From Byssochlamys sp. IMV 00236 (Eukaryota > Ascomycota > Eurotiomycetes > Eurotiales > Thermoascaceae), in NCBI GenBank assembly GCA_001931875.2, contig MSJH02000712.1, positions 1-64,000 of the forward strand: DNA of 64,000 bases, written 5' to 3'. Below the pieces are notes generated by a model that had not been told where the DNA came from, searched no databases, and saw nothing but the letters and a program-made list of their open reading frames with translations. Shown here in pieces: positions 56,856-64,000 of the stretch; positions within the stretch are counted from its first letter, which is position 1, and each line of letters starts with the position of its first letter. A program made the position numbers and the translations under genes.

Positions 56856-57092
56856 ATGGGGAAGGTGGGCCTCTTGAGAACGAGATCTAGACTATCCTGC
56901 GTCACGAGTTCCAAATGTTGATATACATGATATACGTGATGAAAATACTCTAGATTCACAAAATGAACATACGGCTGATGATGGACTCTGGTATCATTCC
57001 TAGAAACATAACTAGAACTACTTATGATTTGTTAACTTACTTCATTGTACATTTCTCATAGAGGGCTTGCCACAAGACATGTGAAAACATCC

Positions 57093-59060
57093 TTATAGCT
57101 TGGATTGGAACCCTGTGTCAGCCCCCAGGAAGATCTTTCTATCCATAGCAGACTCCTGCTTCCAATCCCGGGATCCAGAGATCTGATCGGTAGGAAGAGC
57201 CTTTGAAGTGACCCACCTGGATGCGACAGCCGTAGCGATTTCATCGTTATCCGAGCAGGCGTCATACATCAGTAAACAAGAGCAGACGATAGCCTCCAGA
57301 TGATCGAGAAGCTCCCTGCCTCTCCAGAGAAGCTCCGATCTGTCACGGCCCGATGTCACGGCAAGCAGAATATGAAGCCTCTTCTCAGCGGTTCCACATT
57401 CATCGGCGAACCTGTGTCGGCATGTTGCTAGGATCTCTCTGACCCAGCTCCCCAGGACTGTCTCGAGAACTCGTCCGCCCTCCAGGCGTTGGTCCGTGAT
57501 AACCCGCACTACGTCCTCAGCCATGACGCTTACTGTGCCCTCCCATATTGGATTGACAAGGATATCACGAAATATCTTCGCGATGTTTAAGAGTCCCCCA
57601 TCTTCATTGTTCTCACAATAGCCGACACCGCCCAGACATTCCATGCAGTTACGAAGACTTTCCACCGCAGCGACGCTAACGCGCGCCTTCATAACGGGGA
57701 GGATCAACCGAAGGAGTCGCATGGCTTTGGTACGGTCTTGTGGAATTAAACCAGCAGCTTTCGTCTTCCGAGCCACCGCGTCCCAGTCTTGTTCTATGAC
57801 GCCTTGCAAGGCTACGCCGAAGAAGGTGAAATGCAACGCTGCCCAGTACTTGACTGTCTCGCCGGCCATCCATCGGACATGCTGTTGGTTATCTCGAAGG
57901 AGAATTCCCTGGGTCTTGCGAGTTCTTGTAAATCCCCGACATAGGGACAAAGATCTACCCCAGCCTGCAGTAGAAGAACTGGCGGTGTATAGACGGGTCA
58001 TGTTGAGGATGGTCGCGATTTCTTTCACACCTCTGCCTTCTTCTCCGATCAACCAGCCCCGGACTCCGTTCAATTCCAGCTCCGCGGTGGGGAGGGATCT
58101 TGTCCCGATCTTGTTCTTCAGCCGCTGGATCCGAATACCATTCAGCTCGGTGCCGTTTGTATGTGCTCCTGCGCGCCGTCGTAGGGGAACATAGAATAAA
58201 GACAGGCCTTTGCCCGTTTGGGCCAGGAGGAGTGCCATATCTGAGTCTGTCGCGCTACTGAACCACTTAAAGCCGTCGATCTGCCATGGTCCTAGTGGCA
58301 ATTCATGGGCGTCATGAGCCTTCCCTAGTTCTGCAGCTCTGGTCAATTCCTCAGTAGTTAACCGTCGCGCGACTGTCTCTGTCCCTCGTACATCGCTACC
58401 GCCAGTTCTCTCCGTCATCCACTGACCCGCTGTCCAGGCGATAGTAGTATCCCGCGAAATTAATCTCCGGTACGATTCCCGAAGTACTGTTCCACGTCCG
58501 GGCTGATCGCCATCAGGGTCTTTGAGATGAGAGGCCAGTAGCTTTGCTGCACCGTCCGTCATCGACGCCGGACATCCTGTCATCGCAGCACTACTGGCCC
58601 AGACATGATTCAATGCGAATTGATGCACCCGTCGATTGCAGACATTGTTGTTCTCTTCGTATCCCACCGTGACAAGCCCCTCCTCCTGGCCAATGGCTTT
58701 GAGAGTCCTCCAACCTTCTCCGGTCCAGAGTGGATCGACGCGATTTTCCTCGCCGAATGTGGTGAGGGGTCGCAGAGTGGGAGTGTTTAATTCTGCATCG
58801 GTAGCTAGACGAAGAACTGACGGATCCAGGGCACGGCGAGCAAGTCTGTGAATGGAAGCGCGTACATGAGCAGAATTACGAGGTAGATAGAGCTCGATGA
58901 TTCTAGCGAACGCGACATCATCGGATGGAAGACGCGAGCTCTGTTCTGGAGATTGAGTTGACTCGAATGTATACGCTGGATGTACTGTTGGCATGGGTTG
59001 GAAGAATCCGTCAGTAGACGAAGATGGCTTCATCCTGTTAGTGGTGGTAGTGCTTGTCAT
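57093..59060 (-). CDS. Acyl-CoA dehydrogenase, AidB-like
   Basis: FAD flavoprotein of the acyl-CoA dehydrogenase superfamily, 655 aa, intronless. WASSAAMTGCPASMTDGAAK (about 154-173), WMTERTGGSDVRGTE (about 214-228), ELNGVRGWLIGEEGRGV, ECLGGVGYCENNEDGG and NPIWEGTVSVMAEDVVR appear in the order of the E. coli AidB subgroup rather than of beta-oxidation enzymes. AidB-like proteins bind FAD and, in bacteria, DNA; the fungal substrate is unknown. The chosen start is the ATG before TSTTTTNR. A second ATG lies ten codons in. The last residues GADTGFQSKL do not end in a clear peroxisomal PTS1; SKL directly precedes the stop, so PTS1 import is in fact possible and would fit a peroxisomal enzyme. Confidence 0.9.
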   Translation of the reverse strand: MTSTTTTNRMKPSSSTDGFFQPMPTVHPAYTFESTQSPEQSSRLPSDDVAFARIIELYLPRNSAHVRASIHRLARRALDPSVLRLATDAELNTPTLRPLTTFGEENRVDPLWTGEGWRTLKAIGQEEGLVTVGYEENNNVCNRRVHQFALNHVWASSAAMTGCPASMTDGAAKLLASHLKDPDGDQPGRGTVLRESYRRLISRDTTIAWTAGQWMTERTGGSDVRGTETVARRLTTEELTRAAELGKAHDAHELPLGPWQIDGFKWFSSATDSDMALLLAQTGKGLSLFYVPLRRRAGAHTNGTELNGIRIQRLKNKIGTRSLPTAELELNGVRGWLIGEEGRGVKEIATILNMTRLYTASSSTAGWGRSLSLCRGFTRTRKTQGILLRDNQQHVRWMAGETVKYWAALHFTFFGVALQGVIEQDWDAVARKTKAAGLIPQDRTKAMRLLRLILPVMKARVSVAAVESLRNCMECLGGVGYCENNEDGGLLNIAKIFRDILVNPIWEGTVSVMAEDVVRVITDQRLEGGRVLETVLGSWVREILATCRHRFADECGTAEKRLHILLAVTSGRDRSELLWRGRELLDHLEAIVCSCLLMYDACSDNDEIATAVASRWVTSKALPTDQISGSRDWKQESAMDRKIFLGADTGFQSKL

Positions 59061-60125
59061 CAGATGTGGATAGATATCAAAAACAACAACGATTGAATCA
59101 CATATAATCACCAGAATGGTCGGAGCAGATCAGTAAACATACTACATTGAGCAGATGCTTCTATATTGTCGCCAAGCTCAGGATCCCCGCATAATAGATC
59201 CTGAGGAACCTCGGCCTGTCGGATAAGCTGCGCAACCTAAAATCGTACAGTAGTTATATCACTGTCTACCTACAGAATCAACGCACACGACTGTTTTCAT
59301 TATTGAAGATGCCGCATTGGCGTAGATAGCAGATACTTGTCATTATCATTAGCTTGATCTTCACGAATGCGCATCTGATACTTCTATAGGCGAGCGATAC
59401 TGCGAAAGTCGGTGATCGCACTAGGCGATGCAGTCACTCGCGAGTCTCGTGAGTTTGCGTTCCAGCTCAGCGACTTGGATGCGTCGAAAAAAGCTTTTCA
59501 TGTGCAATCTCTCGGTCGATTGATCGGGTGATGGCCTAGAATGATAAATGCTGCTGTTCTCTGTCTGCAGACATTGTCGATCGCTTCATCGTGGAGATGC
59601 TGACCCCGCCTTGCAATCGTTTCTGTGCTGCCTCTTTTTCACATTGTGAGGCCGTCGATAATTATATCCTTGGGCTTTTTTCGCCGACAAAGAGTGTATT
59701 CATTCGGAGGAGTATCGTATATCTCGCTCTCACAGACACTAGATATCACGATGATCATCTCACACTTGGACAGAAGAGCGGATTTTGCCCGGAGTTAAAT
59801 GGTTATCTACGACCACAGCTGACAAATCTCCCAGCAAGAGGAACGAACCAGTTAACTTCACCAGTTCGCTATGCTTGATAATATTTCTTATCCACAGAGA
59901 GACAGAATTCGACCGCTCGATTTTAGGCGGAAAATGGAGGCCTGTCCATGGCTAGAATCTAGAGGATCCGCTTCCCGACCAACACGATTCTGATTAATGG
60001 GTTGCGCCATGATGTCAACGGTTATTTTATTATTATATGATAGAACGCTCTCGCCGCAGGGTCCCTTGAACTAGAGCATTCAGAAGCCAGATAGGAATCG
60101 TGACTATAGACCGTCCCATACCATA
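59061..60125. other. Divergent intergenic region
   Basis: Between the start of the AidB-like gene and the start of the SDR gene. One 95-codon plus-strand frame at 59591 lacks support. Confidence 0.5.
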
Positions 60126-61379
60126 ATGGCCGTCAAAGAATATGCCATTCCGAAAGGGTCTCGCATCCTCGTTACTGGTGCAAATGGCTACCTCGCTTCC
60201 AATGTAGTCGACCTTCTATTGGAACTGGGTTACATTGTCCGTGGAACCGTCCGATCGGAGAAGCCATGGCTCGACCGTCTATTTGAGAACAAGTATGGGA
60301 AGGGCAAGTTTGAGAGTGTTGTCGTGGAGGCGATGGAGAAAGAAGGCGCCTTTGACTCGGCCATCCAGGGTGTGGCCGGAGTAGTGCATGTTGTATGTGT
60401 TTCATGGCTGGTCGATTCTCGTACCAACGCGATGGCTGATGGAAACTAGGCATCTGATACTTCAATGCAATCGGACCCCAACGCCGTCATCCCCAAGGTC
60501 GTTGGAGGCGCGATCAACGCCCTCAAGGCGGCGGCCAAGGAGCCGTCGGTAAAGCGTGTCGTGCTGACCTCGTCCTCCTCGGCAGCTCTGATCCCGCAAC
60601 CAAACGCGGAGGGCATTGTGGTGACTGAGGGTGAGTATTAATCTTCACTGAGTCCGTTCGGAATTCTGTATCTAACAATAATCCTAGATACTTGGAACGA
60701 CGCGGCTGTGAAGATGGCCTGGGATGAGTCTATCCCTGCGGAGCAGAAAGCATACCCCGTATACGCAGCTTCGAAGACGGAAGCAGAACGCCAATCATGG
60801 AACTGGGTTAAGGAAAACAAGCCTGGATTCGTCTTCAACACTATACTGCCCAATATGAATGTAAGTATTCCGACTATGTTGTTTGCGGCTGGATATTAAA
60901 CCGTCTTCGATAGTACGGCAGGATTCTGGCTCCTGAAATCAGCGGATCCACCATGGGATGGACACGCAACCTCTTTAACGGAGACGATTCTGTCATGAAA
61001 CTGCTTCCTCCCCGTAAGTTTCGTTGCCCTGGCGTATCTTTTGTCCGCACTGCTAACGGTATTCATATCATCCACAGAGTGGTTCGTTGATGTGGAAGAC
61101 ACTGCACGTCTCCATGTGATTGCTCTCCTTGACCCTGATGTCAAGTCAGAACGTCTGTTTGCCTTTGCTGCGCCGCAGAACTGGACGGATGTCATTGGCA
61201 TCCTCCGAAAGCTTCGTCCGCAGAGGAAGCTCCCCGATCCTCCTGAGAATGAAGGACGGGATTTGAGCGACATCCGGCCATCTAAGAGAGCGGAGCAACT
61301 GATCCGCGACTTCTTTGGACGACCCGGATGGACCAGTCTGGAAGACAGTCTCGCCGCGGGAATCAAGGACATCCAGTAG
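60126..61379 (+). CDS. Extended SDR reductase (Gre2 / aldehyde reductase II type)
   Basis: NADPH-dependent carbonyl reductase of the dihydroflavonol reductase/Gre2 branch. Five exons, 60126-60392, 60450-60630, 60688-60860, 60914-61013 and 61078-61379; 340 aa. The cofactor loop TGANGYLAS is at 17-25, and VRGTVRSEKP holds Arg that favours NADPH. Catalytic Ser lies in VLTSSSSAAL, and YPVYAASK gives Y175 and K179. QWFVDVEDTARLHVIALLD is the conserved substrate-side stretch, assembled over the last intron. All four introns are short and in frame with the family alignment. The reduced substrate (aldehyde or ketone) is unknown. Confidence 0.93.
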
Positions 61380-61673
61380 TCGTCCCATGTGGCCGTATGT
61401 CCACCAGAAACGTGTGTTCGTCACTATATACTGCAGAGGAAGACTATTCCTTTCCCATAAATGTAATCAACAATTACAATGAATCCATATACCGCGACAA
61501 AAAGTTGAATAATAGCTTTAAGGACCGATTAAAAGAACAAGGCATCCATAAGAGACCAGTTGACACATGTCACAGGGATGATGTTTTGACTTGGGGGAGT
61601 GGATCTCGCACCGTATATTGAAATCATAAACTAATTGGTCCCCATTTGGTAGAATATTCGCTATGCAGAAGGC

Positions 61674-62198
61674 TCAGTCCTTCCCCTTCCCAAATGAAGC
61701 TTGACGCAGAGATTTTTCCAAAGCTGCACGCGGATCAGAAGGCGTATCAAACGTACGCCATGCCACATAACCATCCGGTCGAACAAGCGATGCTCCTTTT
61801 GATGATATGCCAAAGGCATCACGGAACGCTGTCAAATCCTCAGGCTGCACATCCACACCGATATGCACGTGCTTAATACTTAGTTGCAACGCCTGTCGCG
61901 CCTGCTCCATATATTTACTCCAGGCATCCGATTCGGACAGGAGAATCCATTCGTGCTGGAAGAGATCGAGCGTTGATATACGCTCTCCTTGTCGTGTTAG
62001 CCATAGGTGCGGCGCGCGAGTTCCCGGGTGACCTGTCCACCGTTCTGGACGCATAGGAGGTGGACGATCTCCGGGTGCGTCGAGAACTGCATCTGATCGG
62101 TATAATTGACCGAATTGCATCGCGTCGTTGTCAATTGGTGGCTGGTTGCTGGCATCAGGATTCTTGAGATGAGCCTTGAAATCTCGCCGAGCGAACAT
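61674..62198 (-). pseudogene. C-terminal remnant of an FAD aromatic monooxygenase
   Basis: A 174-codon frame corresponds only to the last part of class A flavin hydroxylases: a QFGQLYRSDAVL segment, GHPGTRAPHLWLTRQGERIST then LDLFQHEWILL (start of the thioredoxin-like C-terminal domain), and GISSKGASLVRPDGYVAWR near the end. The FAD-binding GxGxxG and GD motifs that should precede it are missing. The 500 bp upstream contain no matching sequence, and a TAA sits directly before the ATG. It is therefore a 5'-truncated relic, though its frame is still open and could be translated. The original gene probably hydroxylated a phenolic substrate. Confidence 0.75.
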
Positions 62199-62720
62199 TT
62201 ATCTCAATCAAGCTATTGGTTGTTGTTCGGTGTCATAAGTGTAACAGCTCTGCAGCTAACGTAAGAAAGCTTCCTCGCTAGATCATGACCATTCGCGCTG
62301 TGGCCTCCTCGGTTGGGATGTGAGCTGCGTCACCGGCGAGGAATATACTTCCGGCGCACCTGGCGTTTGCTTTGTACGCCGACATAATTTTATATCAGCA
62401 TTAATATTCTCTAGGCAGGGCTGCTGCCCGGAAGAAACCCTTTCGGTCCCAACAAAGGCATACATTCTGATAGTATAAGAATTATCCCCGTCGAGAAATT
62501 TGATGTTAAGTAGCGACATCCTACGAAGGGATTCCAAGGAGCCGAATGATATCCCCGAGCCCAGAAGAGCTGATATTAACTTTTAAGACATATGTCGATC
62601 AAGTAATGCGAAACTAACACTGGTGCATATTATGCTCAATACTTTATTTATTTGGATTTCTGGCTTTCCATCGTATAGATGGTAATGAAGTATAAAACCT
62701 GCCAAAAATGCATTTTGTCT
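62199..62720. other. Intergenic between relic and alpha-glucosidase
   Basis: No monooxygenase remnants recognised. It probably includes the 3' UTR of the GH13 gene. One minus-strand frame at 62283-62537 has no support. Confidence 0.45.
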
Positions 62721-63951
62721 TCAGTTCCGGAGAGAATAAACCCTTGCCTCGTATGGTTTTAAGCATGTCTTTCTCTGGAACTTGGACTCCTCAAGAGGGT
62801 AGTTGGCAATTATCGGTACTGCCAAATCTATGTCTATCTCATCCGGTACGACGTAATCTACGTCATCAGTAGAGAAATTGCATATTACCAAGGTGCTCCA
62901 CGGTCCCTGGGCTCTGAGGAACGACATTATTTTAGGATGCGTAGGGTTGATGGGAACATATGCACCATAGCACTAGATCGCTGGTTAAGACGTGTCCTGC
63001 AAGCATTTAGCTGAGGGACATACCATCAATGGATGTTGTTTTCTCATGTGAAGCAGCCTGCGGAAGTAATTCAGAACAGAATCAGGGTCTCCGTCTTGCT
63101 GCTGGACGTTTATGTCGGCGCTTTCATCGTTCATTTTAATCCAAGGTTTGACATTAGAGGCCGAGAAACCTGCGTTTGGGCTCTTGTCCCAGTGCATAGG
63201 GAAGCGCGCATTATCACGACCTTTGAGCCGGATAGCATGCATAACGTCGGACATATCTGGCTCTTTAGTTGGATTCGCGGCCTTCCGACGGTCATATTCG
63301 CTTCACCATGTTAGCTGAAATGTGCATCTGTCATTGGGATTGACCGAAACACACCTTTTGTAATACGCCTGGGTCTCCAGGTCCGGGTAGTCTTCAATCT
63401 TCCATTTCTGGGGATGTGGAAAGCCGAGCTCTTGCCCCTGATACAAGAAAGGAGTTCCTCTCAACGTTAGTAGGAACGTTGCCAGCATCTTTGCGCTTAT
63501 CACCCGATACTTTGGGTCTTGGCTACCGAAACGTGAGACGGCTCTAGGCTGGTCGTGGTTTTCCAGGTACAGAGAACTCCAGCCTGGAAACACCGACAAT
63601 ATCAGCACGTGCTATATTTGTCTTGAATAAAGATGATGTCGTTTCTGCGATCGAAAGGCCATATAAAGCCAGTACATACCATTGTTCCCTAGCATGTGTT
63701 GCTGCCAGCTTCTCATAACTCTTTCAAGTTCAGGCAGCTCGAACTTGCGAGGTTTCCATTTATTACCATTTTGACCGTCGAGGTCCATATGGTCAAATTG
63801 GAACACCATGGACAGCTCTCGTCGTTCTTTACCGACGTACTGACTTGCTTCGAATTGGCTCACTCCACATGGCATCTCTCCAACAGTACAACAGTTGTAT
63901 TTGCGAAGAACTTTCAGATTCATTTCATGTATATACTCGTGGACTTTCGGA
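62721..63951 (-). CDS. GH13 alpha-glucosidase / oligo-1,6-glucosidase, 5' end outside window
   Basis: Hydrolyses alpha-glucosidic bonds in maltose, isomaltose or sucrose (maltase/isomaltase group). Visible exons: 63951-63680, 63593-63355, 63300-63024 and 62972-62721. The first begins in phase after an intron that continues past the window edge, so the start and the nucleophile motif (FRMD) lie outside. The acid/base Glu is in TVGEMPCG and the transition-state Asp is in LYLENHDQPRAVSRFG, with LRGTPFLYQGQELGF, ARFPMHWD and a C-terminal beta domain ending EARVYSLRN. No secretion signal can be judged. Intracellular MalA-type and maltose-cluster enzymes share this architecture. Confidence 0.92.
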
Positions 63952-64000
63952 CTGCAGGTCATCACGTCAGTGTCACGAACTCAAACTCAATGTTATCCGG

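Noticed and set aside
1..64000. Secondary-metabolite cluster
   Set aside because: Single oxygenase relics, an SDR and transporters are present, but no PKS, NRPS, terpene synthase or prenyltransferase was seen, so a cluster is not claimed.
1..64000. tRNA or rRNA genes
   Set aside because: I looked for B-box-like GGTTCGANTCC and 5S-like stretches and saw none that fold convincingly; a covariance-model scan would be decisive.

Overview
This 64 kb window is nuclear DNA of a filamentous ascomycete. Genes have one to four short introns of 45-90 bp with GT...AG ends, upstream pyrimidine tracts and intergenic microsatellites. The protein repertoire (Cdc4-type myosin light chain, Zn2Cys6 and C2H2 regulators, MirB-like siderophore transporter, carboxymuconate cyclase, AidB-like acyl-CoA dehydrogenase) fits a eurotialean fungus such as Aspergillus or Penicillium. 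I do not commit to a species. No rRNA, tRNA, CRISPR array or PKS/NRPS gene was recognised. A run of 20 Ns at 31163-31182 marks an assembly gap.

Left part (1-18.6 kb): a 3 kb leader precedes a two-finger C2H2 regulator with a fungal_trans-like region. Then come the essential myosin light chain (four exons), a STEEP1-like CxxC protein on the minus strand, and a secreted protein ending in YDEL. Three lineage-restricted genes follow: an unknown protein, a putative PD-(D/E)XK-like protein followed by six 21-bp tandem repeats, and a divergent gene coding a CCHC zinc knuckle joined to a long Gln/His tract. A small secreted protein closes this part.

Middle (18.6-46.6 kb): a decayed P450 relic, cysteine dioxygenase, a Zn2Cys6 regulator, an F-box-like protein and a complete cytosolic-type glutamyl-tRNA synthetase lie left of an AT-rich stretch holding the gap. 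Right of it are a D-lactate-dehydrogenase-like gene and a convergent hexose-type transporter. Next are two same-strand genes that look like consecutive steps of the protocatechuate branch of the 3-oxoadipate pathway: 3-carboxy-cis,cis-muconate cyclase and a fusion of two EthD-like modules with an enol-lactonase-like alpha/beta hydrolase. Beyond a Tc1/mariner relic lies a siderophore transporter.

Right part (46.6-64 kb): a 148-residue orphan gene, then a repeat island. A 2.2 kb very AT-rich element has 42-bp imperfect terminal inverted repeats and TA on both sides. It looks RIP-mutated, contains a less mutated LTR-like insert, and abuts a DDE transposase fragment. The last part carries a secreted phosphoesterase/phospholipase C, an AidB-like acyl-CoA dehydrogenase, an extended SDR reductase, the orphaned C-terminus of an FAD aromatic monooxygenase, and the 3' part of a GH13 alpha-glucosidase that leaves the window.

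The strongest lead is the EthD-EthD-hydrolase fusion beside the cyclase, which may supply the poorly characterised fungal 3-carboxymuconolactone decarboxylating/hydrolysing step. The YDEL protein, the zinc-knuckle/polyQ gene with its neighbours, and the nested transposon island are also worth following. Exon boundaries were set by hand from splice signals, reading frame and family alignment from memory; no search was run.
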